Shown: positions 32,621 through 44,575, counted from the stretch's first letter. The stretch is DNA of 64,000 bases from Metellina segmentata (GCA_947359465.1 OX375876.1:68702998-68766997); one strand, 5' to 3'. The notes: generated from the letters alone by a model not told the origin. Translations and numbers: made by a program.

Positions 32621-33449
32621 ATGTTTGATGCAAAGGGAATAGTCTTGTAGGCGTAGCAGAGCGCAGAAATACCCAAATCTACAAAAAAGTCTTAAAACAT
32701 CAGAATCTATGTGTGTTGGATATTCATGTAAACCTAATGAAGAGAATGTTTAGTTTTTCCATTTTAAATTTAAATTTATTGGCAAAATCTTCTGCGTCTG
32801 TTTCTTACAGCAGATTAGCAGATTTTATATTTTAGCCGATGCATTTTGCACTTCAGCAATTAAAATTTCTATTAAAATAGGGTTTAAGAGGAAACTTTTT
32901 TTGCTTTTTTAAGAATGCATGTTATGAATGCTGAATGTCTGAAATCTCACTTCAATTGCACGCCCTGTATTAATATACTATACATTTTCTCTGTGCCTAC
33001 ACTATTAAAATCGTCTCAAATTGCCCATACATTTTACCAGAAGAAATTAAATCAATATCTTCTACTTGAACTTAAGTCTCATTTGATGTTTTCATGTGCA
33101 CACCAGACACGTCGAACAATTATGTACTAGTACTCAGATTCCATGTAGGCACTGGAATAGCGTCTTGTGAGCTTTCGTATTATGACGCTTCGTTTCTTTG
33201 GATACTTTTTTTGGCCGACTCAGTTTTCAGTTCACCACACAGTTTTCTCTCAATTAAAATTTGTTTCATTCTTTTTAATTTCAGTTTCTGGTAGAAATAC
33301 TTGCTTTATAAGGAAAAAAATCAATTAAAACTAATTACCTTCGAATCATCGGGGTGAAAGATGAAGAGACTCAAGGTCCTCTATTCTTTCACTTCGGAGA
33401 AAAGTGTCCATTTTGGAGCAATGTCTTCTTGATCATGAAATTTGAAGAG
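32621..33449. other. Unassigned AT-rich sequence
   Basis: No recognised gene or element. Confidence 0.45.
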
Positions 33450-33665
33450 GACCGCTGTAGCCCAGTTGGAATAGTTGCGGATTAGCGACAGGAGGCTTGC
33501 AAGTTCGAAACTCAATTCAGCCATAGACCTTCGTGTATCGGGGGGAGCGTGAACGTTGAATTTACCGTGGTATCAAACGTTCTCACGTTGTCATGGTGTG
33601 GAAATTTGGAGAGTGGTGTTCCAGATCTGGAGTTGTCCGTCATCTGACGAAGATTCAAGGATATA
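33450..33665 (+). mobile_element. tRNA-derived SINE, 5' portion with best-preserved promoter boxes
   Basis: Starts 'accgctgtagcccagttgga', giving an A box TAGCCCAGTTGG, followed by 'gcggattagcgacaggaggc' and a good B box 'gcaagttcgaaactc' near 33500. The body continues through 'acgttgaatttaccgtgg' and 'tcatggtgtggaaatttgga' and ends after 'catctgacgaag'. The 3' tail is absent. Confidence 0.85.
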
Positions 33666-34222
33666 CAAGGATAGCGAGGTTTAGTACATTACATAATTTC
33701 ACTACATAATATTATCGGTACAACCTCCTATTAGCTTCATTAGCCCCTGTCCCTCGTAGTGTTTTGTTGAATATATGTGAAGTGGTAACAGTTAACTTTA
33801 TGGCCTCAAACGTACAATAAATATTTGAATTGAGTTTCTTAACACTAGATAGAAGAGGCGCTGCCTTATACCTAGAAAGACGTCCAATTTAGCACCTGGC
33901 TCTTATTGAACCCAAGATTATAATATGCATCTTGTTTTAAGTTTTAAATTATATATGATAAGTATAAGAGAATATATACTAGTAATGAAATTTAAAATGT
34001 ACTACGCTGACCGGCTTTTTATATTATTTTATTTTATGCATTCGATGAAGCAATCAGCACATTTTACTTCTCTCTATGAGCATTTCCCGCATACTGTCTT
34101 TTGCAATTAAAGCAGCTATTTTTTTTGTGGGTTTCCATTCAAAATCTCAGCACTTCTGCATTTCAATGTTTTATTGGTGAAATGTCTCTTCTTTTATAAC
34201 TACCTGCCATAAAATCTTAGTA
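33666..34222. other. Unassigned AT-rich sequence
   Basis: No recognised gene or element. Confidence 0.45.
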
Positions 34223-35517
34223 CAGAGGCTGTTCACACATTTTTAGACAATGTATATTGTCTTCACAAAACTAAATTACATAAAATTCTTGGGTTTTAAG
34301 TGTTCTATTTGATAGCCCTTATTCTGAATTATCTTTCGACACCGTAATTTCCAGGATAATCATGCCTTTTGAAGTGTCAGAAGAGGTATTCTATCCCATT
34401 CCTTCTGAACAGCTTTCCAGAGTCCTGTAAGGGTTGTGAGACGACGTTTGGATAATGCAGATTTTAAAAGTCCGAAAGCACAAAAATCCATAGGTGATAC
34501 ATCGGTAGATTTACTAGGGATATCAGTGAAGGGAATGGCCTTGATACCGGTTTTTTGTTCCATTTCTTTTAGGAAATCTACAGTGGATTTTGATGTGCGA
34601 CTGCTAGCTTTGTCTTGATGGAGTTCTACAGATTGATAGCACTTTGGGTAAAGCGATGGTATTTCATTCAGAAAAATTGTCGATAAAATATTTTCCTGAT
34701 AGTATTTGGAGTTAATCTTGACATTTTTTTCCACTCTCTTTATTTTCAACTTGCCATTATATGAAAAACCAGCAACAATCATGAATCCCTTAGAGAAACT
34801 TTCTTTCGATTCTGTGAACCATGTACTTAAATTTTTTTTCTTCCCCTTTTATGATAATAATTTTTTTGCTGTGATCATTTAAATACACCCATGATTCATC
34901 TATTGTGACAATTTTTATCCATTTTTCTTTGGATATGTGTTTCTCATATAGAATTCGGCAGTGTGTCCTGCGTTCAGCTATATGCTTTGGAGAAAGACAA
35001 TGCACGTTGCATTTTTTTCGCTTTCTTAAGATTTAAATCAACGTTTATCATTTTGTTTATAGTGGACACCAAGCATTTTAATGATTTTGCAACTTTCCTT
35101 TGACTAGGGAGATTTTCTTTTAACATTAAACAACGTACCTTTTCAATAGTCGAAGATGTTCGTTTCTTCCTTGGATACTTGTTTGAAATTTTTGTCCCAC
35201 TTGAGGCTCCAATTTGACGTTTTTTTTCCTTTTTTGTTGACATTACCTATCGACGATTTAGATATCCCAAAACCATGACTCTCGCATCGTTTTTGGGTAA
35301 CGGAATAGGAATATTTCTCTTCAGAAAGATCATAAATATAGCCTTCGAATCACTGCTTCGTTAAAAACGCCATTTTGAATAAAAACTAACCTCTCAAGCC
35401 GCAGACGATAATTTTGACTTTTAAAAACATATTACAGCTGCAATTATTTCTTTTGTAGCAAACTATTTTTTAATACCGCTAACCAAAATCGTCTAAACAA
35501 TGTGCGAACAGCCTCTG
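34223..35517 (-). mobile_element. Mariner-type element with both terminal repeats, 1,295 bp
   Basis: Left end 'cagaggctgttcacacattt' and right end (reverse-complemented) 'cagaggctgttcgcacattg' form ~27-bp inverted repeats, with 'tttagac' also shared. TA at 34221-34222 and 35518-35519 gives the target duplication. Size, TA target and the enclosed transposase place it in the Tc1/mariner superfamily. Confidence 0.94.
34276..35243 (-). pseudogene. DD41D mariner-type transposase with two A-run frameshifts and a premature stop
   Basis: The start ATG is at 35243. A Lys/Arg-rich helix-turn-helix region (KVRCLMLKENLPSQRKVAKS) occupies the first ~80 residues. At about 35010, in an A-run, the frame shifts to one reading KKCNVHCLSPKHIAERR and then TIDESWVYLND with the first catalytic Asp. 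Near 34830 another A-run shifts to the frame reading SKGFMIVAGFSYNGKL, ELHQDKASS (second Asp) and SPMDFCAFG (third Asp). Forty-one residues lie between the second and third Asp, i.e. DD41D. A TGA at 34360-34362 then interrupts the last ~28 codons, which continue open to TAA at 34276. All three catalytic residues survive. Both frameshifts sit in homopolymers, so sequencing error cannot be excluded. Confidence 0.9.
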
Positions 35518-36479
35518 TATTTGCTACATTGATTGTTAGATGCCTCATATGGAATACGAAGCACTTCACAAAGCTGCAGGTTTAGATTTCTCCTGTTAAG
35601 TTTCTGCTTTCTCGTCACTACTTTAACATCGACCGCAGACATGTCAAAAATATTAAAAAATAATTGCATAGGCCACTCATGGACGATATCCCGATTATGT
35701 GTAGTGTACAGGCGTACCTATTTGTTCTACAATGTCGACGCCGTATTTAGTCTGGTTATAAAAATACACAGTTTCTGGTGTCTTCTCATTACTATCGATG
35801 GTAACAGTAAGTTGAAGAGAACTTAAATGTTTGAGAAACGCTCGTTGTGTTCACACTTCAATGCATTAAAAACTACTGCTAAAAGTTTGTTGTAGAACCT
35901 TACATTTGAAGACGAACCATGTTCAAGAAGATCCTCCATTAGTGGTCGCAGATTCGCCATTAGTGATGGCGTAGAAATGCGTGCAGCTGTAGAAAATTAT
36001 TCTAGATTGACGTGTCAAAAACTTCAACAGAAGCTCAGCGTAAATTTTTGAGGTTGTTTAATTTTGATTACAAAAACCTCAAGAGATTTTTGTTTACCTG
36101 AAAAGTTAAATAACAGCACAACATATTTCAACATCTAAAACTGAAAAAAGGGAAAAATCCAAAAGAAATTTTCTCTGTGCTTACATCATTAAAAAATATA
36201 GAAGAGGCAAAAGAAACAAAAATAGTGATTCTCGTGGGGATAAGTGCCAAATTATCAGTGTTGGCCGTCACTAAAGACTACTTTTTCCCCAACCGAAAAT
36301 TGTTGCTTTGCGTGTGAGGACGAAGGGGGCTAGACGAAAATCATGAAAGAAACGATTTCCTCCCTTTTATCCACTTCTTGCACAATCTTGCTTAGAAAAT
36401 CCGAATCCTATTCATATTGATCCACAAAATAAACTATTTTCAAGAATTTTTGTTTAAAAAATAATTTTTAATCTTAACC
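35518..36479. other. Unassigned sequence
   Basis: A 97-codon plus-strand ORF (35533-35826) has no recognisable domain. No other feature seen. Confidence 0.4.
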
Positions 36480-36857
36480 CTCTAAAGCAGGGGTTCCTCA
36501 AGTGTGTACCGTGGCACCCTGGGTTGCCGCGAAGTCCCGATGAAGCCGTTGCTGTTATAAGGAGCAAATATCGCTCGAAAATTAATGTCGTAAAATAAAT
36601 ACGACTAGTTGCATCACTAGTATATCGCGAGTAGCTGTTTCTTAGTTCCACGATTCGGACAATTGTGAAGTGAGCAACAGGATCACCCGTCGCACTAAAC
36701 ACACACATATACCTCCAAGAGAATTTTTAAAGTAATTTATTTGTTTTATTTAAATTTTAACCTACATCTATGTTTTCCTATTAGGTACAATTAAAGTATT
36801 TGTGTGAATTTTTAATACGAGTAGTATTAATTATGTCTATGTTCTTAACACTTAATT

Positions 36858-36858
<1 letters not shown>

Positions 36859-36948
<90 letters not shown>
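36859..36948. repeat. (AT)n microsatellite, ~90 bp
   Basis: About 45 uninterrupted AT dinucleotides at the junction between the left hAT arm and the first nested Tc1 copy. It also replaces the end of that copy. Confidence 0.97.
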
Positions 36949-36951
<3 letters not shown>

Positions 36952-37927
36952 ACTCGCCTGCGCATAGATGCCACAAGTTCTTGGTACTTGGTACATGACT
37001 GGAGACATGTTGTACCAAATGTCTAAGCAGCGGTCACGCAAAGTCGAGATATTCGGACATGCTGGTGTTTGAGCTCTTAGCTGCCGCTCCATGACACCCC
37101 AAATGTGCTCTATCGGATTAAGATTCGGCTAGTTAGGTGGCCAGCACATAAAGTGGAATTCATCAGTGTGTTCCTCGAACCACTCCGACAAAATACGAGC
37201 CTTGTGACGTGGGGCGTTGTCCTGCTGGAAGATACCATTTCCAGTTGGCAAGACAGACTCCATGTAAGGGTGCAACTTATCCTCAATGATGTTAAGACAG
37301 TTCGCTGCATTCATGGTCTTTTCTAACACAACTACGAGTCGCCCATTAGAACGTCCCCCAAAGCATAATACTGCCACCACCAGCCTGCGTATGACCTGCT
37401 GTACAAGAGGAAAGCAACTGTTCATTTGGCAGACGGCGTACCCTGACACGACCATCGACGTGATGAATGAGAAATCGATATTCATCTGACCAAGGATCTC
37501 TCTTCCACTCAACCATGGTCCACTGTAGGCGTATTTGACAATGACGCTTGGTCAACAGAGGCACACGAGTGGGGCGTCTGCTGCACAGTCCCATATCCAA
37601 CAGTGTCCGCTGAACTGTGTGTTCAGAAACACTTGAGCTTGGACCTGCATTGTATTGGGCTGTCAGCTGAGTCTCTGTTTCGAGCCGATTTTGCTTCACC
37701 AAAAGGGACAGTCTATGGCATCCTTTTTCTTTGATGACGCGTGGACGACCAACACCTTGGCGTCTATGGCTTGTGACACCGTCAATAATTCACTTTGCAT
37801 GAATACTAACAACGGCAGATCGGGAACAACCTACCAGTCGTCCAGTTTCGGTGATACTCGTTCCGAGACTTCGGGCCATTACAATCTGCCATCTATTAAA
37901 TTCGCATCGATCAGCAGCCTTTCCCAT
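36949..37927 (-). pseudogene. Tc1-like transposase of nested element A
   Basis: An ATG at 37927-37925 starts MGKAADRCEFNRWQIVMARS. A TGA near 37795 replaces what is probably a Trp codon (after SIHAK). The frame continues through a second DNA-binding region (37702-37500) to WSDEYRFLIH with the first catalytic Asp and QAGGGSIMLWG. A frameshift near 37350 leads to the segment with FQQDNAPRHKA (second Asp). A TAG at 37129 (after MCWPPN) interrupts just before PNLNPIEHIWGV, which holds the catalytic Glu. The C-terminus runs into the (AT)n tract and lacks its last residues. Two nonsense codons, one frameshift and the truncation make it inactive, although the three catalytic residues are intact. Confidence 0.9.
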
Positions 37928-38072
37928 CACTCGTAAACGTAAGTGCAAGAATGATTACTTACCTTCTCCAGCAGCAGTTAAATACCATTCTCACTTAATC
38001 ACGTGCCCTCCAAGTCATCCAGACGAGTTCATTGAAAATTGTGGGTATGGTCATAATGATTTGGCTTGCCAG
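36949..38072 (-). mobile_element. Nested Tc1-like element A, 3'-truncated
   Basis: On the minus strand it begins 'ctggcaagccaaatcattat' (right edge 38072, followed by TA at 38073-38074), the 5' inverted repeat. It runs through a transposase gene and stops in the (AT)n tract, so the 3' inverted repeat is missing. A partial repeat of the end, 'ttggcttgccagt', lies at 38078-38090. Confidence 0.85.
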
Positions 38073-38090
38073 TATATTTGGCTTGCCAGT

Positions 38091-38940
38091 TGTAAAAAAA
38101 GTGCAACATCATGAAGGAATCATCCGAGTGAAATGAAAGTTGCAGCAAATGTCAATTATAGGATGTTATGCGACGTAGCAATAGAGGGTTGTAGCGGGAC
38201 GTTAAAAGTAGTACATAGTTATTTTTTAGTGGCGAACATTCAGTGAGACCTAAGTATGCCTCCACAACGAAATAGGGTGAAATTTCAACAACTTACGGAG
38301 TTTGAACGGGGGAGAATCATCGGCCTTCGTGAAGGAGGTTTTTCCTATCGCGCAATAGCAGCTCGTGTGCAGAGTAACAGTTCCACAGTGATGATGCGAG
38401 TTTGAAAGCAGTGGATCGACGAGCACCGGACAACTCGAAAAACTTGGAGTGGACGAGGAAGGTGACGTCAGCGTGCGATGATAGACACCTGGTCCATATG
38501 GCGGTGAATGACCGTACAGCTTCCTCCAGACAGTTGGCAGCACTTTTGTCTACTGCTACAGGTATACTAATGTCGCCTTCGTCAAATCGTCGACGTCTGC
38601 TGCACCGTGGACTGCGTACAAGGATTCCTTTATACAGATCCCCTTCACGCCAAACCACCGACTGCTGCGTCTGCAATGGGCTCATGAGCACAGAGCCTGG
38701 CAGGCTGATTGGCAACAAGTTGTCTTTTCTGACGAATCCCACTTAAATTTGTGGAAGCATGATGGCCGCATTCATGTTAGCCGCTATGCCGGTGAACGCT
38801 GTCTTCCAGGGTACGTTATCGAACGTCATAGTGGCCGAACATCCGGAGTTATGGTCTGGGGTGCGATTTCGTATCATGGACGATCTCGGCTGCTACGAAT
38901 TGAGGGTAATCTGAATAGCAACAGGTACGTAAATACTTAT
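38091..38940 (+). mobile_element. Nested Tc1-like element B, 3'-truncated
   Basis: Starts near 'tgtaaaaaaagtgcaacatc' with 'gaaggaatcatccgagtgaa', similar to the terminal region of the 16258 element. It ends abruptly at about 38940 inside the catalytic domain, where element C begins in the opposite orientation. The right inverted repeat is missing. Confidence 0.83.
38256..38940 (+). pseudogene. Tc1-like transposase of nested element B, N-terminal two thirds
   Basis: ATG at 38256 starts MPPQRNRVKFQQLTEFERGR, close in style to the start of the 16503 gene. A TGA at 38403 probably replaces a Trp. A frameshift near 38455 leads to the second DNA-binding segment, SRQLAALLSTATG. Another near 38640-38740 leads to the catalytic domain: 'ttttctgacgaatccc' encodes FSDES with the first Asp, and ERHSGRTSGVMVWGAISYHG follows. 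The frame ends after NSNRYV, so the second Asp and the Glu are absent. Confidence 0.88.
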
Positions 38941-40205
38941 ATTGACAGTATGTGTGGTAAAATTACAGAAGCTGTTCAAAAGAGCAACCGCCTGCGATAA
39001 TGCAGGCGTTACACCCGTGCGAGCGGTGCACTTTTTCAAACACACCCGGCATGTCTCGGACGGCACCGGATGCAACAGAAATCCTGGCAACTAGGTCCTC
39101 GTCGGAGTCGATGGGGCTTTCGTAGGCGAGACTTTTCAAATGGCCCCACAGGAAAAAGTCCAGACAGGAGTGATCGTGTGAGCGTGCCGGCCAAGGTGTA
39201 GGCCCACCCCAACCAATCCATCGCCCTGGGAATTTAAAGCTCTCCGCACATCCAAGCTGAAATGAGGTGGTGCTCCGTCATCCTTGAACCACATACGTAC
39301 TTGAATGTTGGCTGCAACAGGTTGAAGTAAGTCTGGCAATACTTTTTGTAAAAATGTGAGGTATGTTCTGCCGTCCAGTAGGAATGGCAGAAGGTATGGG
39401 CCGATCAAATTGTCACCCACAATTCCAGCCCAAAAATTTACGGTGTAACGCTTCTGATACGCATGAGGACGTGCGTCGTACGTATTGTTAGATGCCCACA
39501 CATGAAGGTTATGCGTATTAGAAATGCCTTCAAGAGTAAAGGTGCATTCATCCATGAATAACACGTGTAGACTAAAATCAGGATACGCTGCTGGCTGTTG
39601 CAAAAATCAACGTGCAAACTCGACACATGGCGCATTATCTGCAGGTATCAAAGCTTGCACTTTCTGTGCATGGGTAGGGGTGTAATCCTTTGTCCCGTAG
39701 TTCTCGCTAAACTATCGAGTGGGGCACATTTACGGCACGGAAACCTTTCGCGGGCTAATATCCGAACTTCCACTCTTTGCAGAATGTCCTCTAAGACTTG
39801 TGGAGTCCGCACACTCCTGCCTTGCCATGTAGCATGCATGCCGGTGACAAAGGATCCCGTTTCGCACAGGCACCGATGCAATTGCTCGAACATTTTTCAG
39901 TTTGGCACGTGTCTTATCGGGAAACGCTGCCTGTACAGTCTTTCGGCTTCCAGAGCATTCCCATTCGCAAGACCATACATAAAATGCATGTCCGCTTTTT
40001 CCTAATTACTGTACGTCGCCATGCTTCTGAAATCCACGGTAGAAATGACGATGTGTAAGAAAACTCGCGCTTTATGCTTTCCATTACAGCGCCGTCTAGC
40101 GGTTCATCGCTTGCTCTCCGACCATGCATTGTATGGTGAAAATTGCTTGTTTAGATGTTTTCTATCACCCCTTAAATTTTTGCCCATGAGTTTCGAAACA
40201 CCCTG
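38940..40205 (-). mobile_element. Nested Tc1/mariner-superfamily element C
   Basis: The right edge carries the 5' end 'cagggtgtttcgaaactcat' (to 40205, followed by TA at 40206-40207). The left edge near 38940 joins element B without a visible matching repeat, so the 3' end appears truncated. Confidence 0.8.
38963..40022 (-). pseudogene. Transposase of nested element C (DDE_3-like, common in arthropods)
   Basis: The ATG is at 40022-40020 and the presumed final TAA at 38965-38963 (after CSFEQLL). An early stop and frameshifts follow (GLANGNALEAERLYRQRFP is readable near 39960). The catalytic part is open at 39603-39240: FMDECTFTLEG with the first Asp, FWAGIVGDNLIGPYLLPF, and MWFKDDGAPPHF with the second Asp. 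A frameshift near 39230 destroys the part that should hold the third acidic residue. The family is one I know from many insect and spider genomes, with an N-terminal helix-turn-helix and DDE domain. It differs from elements A and B. Confidence 0.86.
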
Positions 40206-40305
40206 TATATAACATACCTCAGATAGATATTACATGACAAGGGTACCGTGAGAAAATTCTTCTTCTCTTCTGACATTGATAAGTTTGGAAACCCTTGCTC
40301 TATAG

Positions 40306-41324
40306 AGTTCACACGCATTATTCCTCTTTATAACCAGTAGTCTTCCTTGGATGACTTCAAACTAGCTTTGTTCTTCTTGACAAATGTAATCTTTGAAAGG
40401 ATTCAATTCTAAGGAAAGGACCTATAGCCTCGTAACCAGAGGATTCTTTTCTATTTAAAGGACCAATTGAATCTTTTCAAAGGATCCTATTCTGAGGAAA
40501 GGAGAACAATAGTGTCTTTCCAGATGATTTTTTTTATTAAAGAACTTCCTGTTTAAGCCAGAAGTTTCTTTCGAAATATTATAACGTCATACCCGGTATA
40601 TGTAATTCTTTTTAATCCCCAATCAAGTTTTTTGTATAAATAGGATGTTTTTAACTCTTCATGATTGTTTTCATGTGTTTCTATGTGTATAATTTATGCA
40701 TGTTTGCCACCATGTCGTCAAGTAATCCGATACAAAACAAAAAAGAATTGCGTCACTGCCCTTATAGTAAATTGGAAAGAATTAAACAACCACACACTAT
40801 TTCACTATGGAGTGAGTAGACTTGTTGGCATTGGTCGAAGCATTCATTGATTGCGATGATGAGTTTGTTCAAGGGAGCTGGGAAGAAGATAGTTAGAATT
40901 TCTAGGGGAAAAGAGACAGATCTTGTGAATGCAGGAAGTTCACGTCCTGTAATTCAAGTGATCATCGATGCGCCAAAATGTTGAAGCGGCTTCTTCCGAT
41001 ACCTATAGCATCATTGTCTCTGGACCATCGCATCAGTATTTATCAGAACCCATCGCTGATTCCAGAAACCAAAGTCGGTGAGTATTCTCTTCAAAAATTT
41101 ATTTATCAATTCACCTTTGACCCCCTCATAATGCATATTCACACTTATGACATTCATATACAGTGCACAATTAAATAAACGTACTACAGACTGTGTTGGA
41201 CTGAACGTTTAAATTATCACTGCTTTAGGTTCGGTTTAACATTGTTTCACAAGTTAAATTATTGCTTCTTAGTTAATGTTATTGCGCGTTTGAATCTCGA
41301 TCCAATTAAAAACCGTCGCATACG
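40306..41324. other. Unassigned sequence with a satellite-like patch
   Basis: 40385-40545 holds three rounds of 'ctttgaaaggattcaattctaagg'-type repeats related to 575-915. The rest, including small ORFs at 40665 and 40978, has no recognisable content. Confidence 0.5.
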
Positions 41325-41550
41325 TTGAGACTAGTACACGTTAAATCTATGGTGGTCTCAAATTTCATCAAGTTGGAGTAGTGGTGTGGACATTTGAAGA
41401 GTGAGGTGACAGCTCAGGTGCGTCATCTGGCCTTGGTTAAAATTACGCGATGTCTTCCTTGAACCTTTCCCTTCGGGATTGTTCAAGGTCCGTCACAAAT
41501 ATCCCGTCATGTTGCTCCAGTGGAATTTATGTACATTGCACTACCTGTCT
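41325..41550 (+). mobile_element. SINE body and tail, headless copy
   Basis: 'gtacacgttaaatctatggt', 'agtggtgtggacatttgaag', 'cagctcaggtgcgtcatctg', 'cttcgggattg' and 'gttgctccagtggaattta' match the body and tail of the 19877 copy. The preceding 'gagactagtacacg' shows no tRNA-like head. Confidence 0.83.
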
Positions 41551-44379
41551 CAATATTAAGAACTTTACGGATTTGTATATAATTTTGCTTAATGAATAAA
41601 TAAAAATCGAAATTTTTCTATCTACAACACATGTACGCCTCTATGACATAGTAGATTGCACTCATAAGTACAAAGGGCCTCATCTTTATAAAACCTTCAA
41701 AATAATTTGGGCAGAAAAATACACTTTAGCAATAAAATTCCAGTAGAAATATTGATAGTCTTGGAGAAAATAATAGTGTAACATACAGTTTAAAACATGT
41801 TCATGTATTTCAGAACTGTTATTCTTTTATAACATAAATATTTACCTTTTTTTAAGCATACCTCATCTTTTGTGTCAGAATGAATCCCATGAATTTTGAT
41901 TTAGGTAAGATCAATAATGTCCGGCATTTTTAGGACATAAAGTTATGTTTTTCGAGAAGTTTAAATTAATTTTATATTTATAGTAAAGACATACAAACAA
42001 TTTTATATCCCAAAAAATCAACTCCCATATTTTTGTTTACTCTCTTAATGTTTACATAGTTAAGCAGGAGAAAAGAAGTTTGCAAGACATGTTATTCGGC
42101 AGTATTAGTATTTAGTGCTTGCAATTTTGCTACATTCGGCAACAACATCTTGTTTCGTTAATTTTTTCTGTTGTTCTTCTCAGAAGAACTGTCACTGCAA
42201 TCATCACTGCAATGCTAAAATAGACAATTTTTATATTTTGCTAACTTTACTCCCTGGTTTCACCCAAGAGTTTTTTCTCCTTCAAAAATATCAAGTCACG
42301 TTCTTGTTTCCCTAACAGTGGTATTGCATCTGGAAACAGCTTTTTCTGTTTCCGACACTTTATGCGATAGTGATTGTGTCTGTGTGATATCTTTTTTAAA
42401 TTTTACTATTATGATTAAAAGAGACGACGCAGTAAACTGAAAAAATGTTGTCTTGTGTGTTAGAATGTGTTAGAAACTCCAGACAGAATAAGTTGTGTAT
42501 TTCCATGACTTTAGAGTTCAGCGTGGGGCATTTTTTATTGCCTCAAACAAAACTAGTCAAGTCACTATTTTTTCAGTATTTTTATTGGGTCGTCAAACAG
42601 CCTTTTGAGCTTTGACGCTTCATGGGCTTCTAGTCCATCCCCTTGCAATTATTCGGATCCTGACAGCTTTTGATATTTTGTATCAATTCGAGTTACATTA
42701 AAATTGTTCTCTTCCTTGTTCCTATTAATTATTCTGCATTAAATTTTACTTCTATTGTTATAAGGGAACATAGCAAACTGAAAATTACAGGCTTAGAAAC
42801 GCCAAAAAAAATACGTTATGCAAATTTCATGACGTCATAATTCTGTTTTAGAAAGTTCTACTGCTTCAGCCGTATACATTTTCTGTCTTATACAATTCTA
42901 ACTCAACTGAATCCTCATGTTGGCTCTTTTCAAGCTTTGAAATGATTTAATAACGGTGATTATGTAAGGCGAGAATATTTTTTATAAAGATAACGTAATT
43001 GTATTAAAAAATATGATTTTTTTTTTGTTGAGAATTACCCTTTCCTTTCTAGATATTTTGTGAAAATGGAACTTTTACTTTTCGAAATGACGCAAGATCT
43101 AAAATTTATTCTGTTCAGTAGCAGAAATATATCGAAAAATATGGTACAAAGAGCGGTTAGATTATCTGTATCTGATTTCTATAATGTGAAGCGAAGAATC
43201 GTTTCAAAATCATTCTGACAACGTTGAATGAACTCAAATTGGATTATTAAATCTTCATAGGAGGTAGTATTATATTTCCATTAGCCACGTATCATTGTTC
43301 TTTATGGATTCAGTAAGAGTGCAAATGTTACGCATAATGTTTCTTTGGAGCGTCTAACCGTGTAGACAATTTTTGGATAAATTAATTTCGTAGAATAAAA
43401 TCGACTTATCCCAACCACAGTAAAAAATTATAGCTTTTACTTTGATGTCTGATTATGGTGTTAGAACAATTTGTACTATCTACATTTATAACGCATTGCA
43501 TGTACAACGAAATTTCAATATGGTTGACCAGAAAAATATAAGTTTGATGGGCGTAGACAGAAAAATTATTTTTTTTTCCGATGAGCGGGGTAATTAGCTT
43601 TTCTAATTCAAAATGGCGTTTAAAAGAAATAGTTGCTTTGGTCAATCCTAGCATTCTCTCTCCTCATGATGTGAAACTTTATTACTGACCCACCTGATTC
43701 TTGTTTTGAGATCTAGTGATGTATGTAGCCTATTATGTAGTTTGTAACACTCTATCACCTTTGAAATAATCTGTTGAAATATGCGAGCGTTAACTCGTCC
43801 ATGTGTGGATTTGTGGTTTTATGTATCCTTACTTATCTGTGCCGCATATGTGATGTCCACAATCAAATGCTCCTCTGTGAGAACTGTCCCCTCTGCTCAC
43901 TTCTACTTAATACTAAAAAAACCAAAAAAAAGTCTGAACAGCTACAAGGACTCTTCTATAAGTAATCACGTCTGTTTCGTTTTTATATGTCCATCGAAAT
44001 AGTACGTCAGGTGCAGCGAGCGCCATCTGACATTTAAAAAAGGTGCCATCTATTGACAACATATTCTAAAAACACCTTCATGTCATCAGTGGAATCTAAA
44101 GTGGAAGGACAGACAGACACTTTCGGCCTGTTAAAGGACCTCAAAATAAAATATTGGTTCATTAGATTACGTATTATGTAGAGTAACAAAATTATTTTAG
44201 TAGTGTGTAAAAGAGCATACGTGTACTTTTATCCAGCGTATCATAGTCTGAGTTCCCGTCAGTTTACAACAGCTATGCACTAGTGGGTACGGTTGGTGAT
44301 TGGAAAGAAATTACCTGGAATCTTCACACATCGTTGGTCATCGTGTGGAAGATACAACCTCATATTGAACCCTCCAAGA
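41551..44379. other. Unassigned AT-rich sequence
   Basis: Nearly 3 kb with no recognisable gene, transposon end or repeat. Small ORFs at 42115, 43406 and 43774 have no domain. Confidence 0.45.
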
Positions 44380-44575
44380 GGTTTGGACGATATATCTAGT
44401 CCATCGAATCTGAACAATTTTGCTAACGGCGATATATCGTTATCAAGGTATTGCCCATTTTTTTATAGTTGCGAGATAAAGATCAGGTCATTTTTCTACT
44501 AAATACGATATATCTCGGTCATCAAGATCTGGAAATGATTTTTGCTAAGGACCAGTTACATCGTCAAGACTATCA
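44380..44575. repeat. Diverged relatives of the 43-bp minisatellite
   Basis: 'gatatatctagtccatcgaatctg', 'gcgagataaagatcaggtca' and 'gatatatctcggtcatcaagatctgg' with 'ttttgctaa' echo the unit at 1928-2487, at similar spacing but strongly diverged. Confidence 0.55.

Larger units (their letters stand above)
36488..40297. mobile_element. hAT-type element interrupted by a nest of Tc1/mariner copies
   Basis: The left end is 'caggggttcctcaa' and the right end, reverse-complemented, 'caagggtttccaaa'. They are flanked by CTCTAAAG (36480-36487) and CTCTATAG (40298-40305), an 8-bp target duplication with one mismatch, as hAT transposition produces. Only about 370 bp on the left and 90 bp on the right look like the original element. 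The ~3.3 kb between are a (TA)n tract plus three other elements. No hAT transposase is visible, so the host element was probably a small non-autonomous copy. Confidence 0.75.

Noticed and set aside
33450..33520. Functional tRNA gene
   Set aside because: A and B boxes are present but the sequence does not fold into a full cloverleaf by eye and continues into a SINE body.
36859..37092. Tyr-Ile repeat protein C-terminus of the nested Tc1 gene
   Set aside because: The Ile-Tyr run is just the (AT)n tract read in frame after the truncated transposase.
38317..38742. 141-codon minus-strand ORF and its plus-strand partners as separate genes
   Set aside because: They overlap the Tc1 transposase pseudogene of element B and are its shadow frames.
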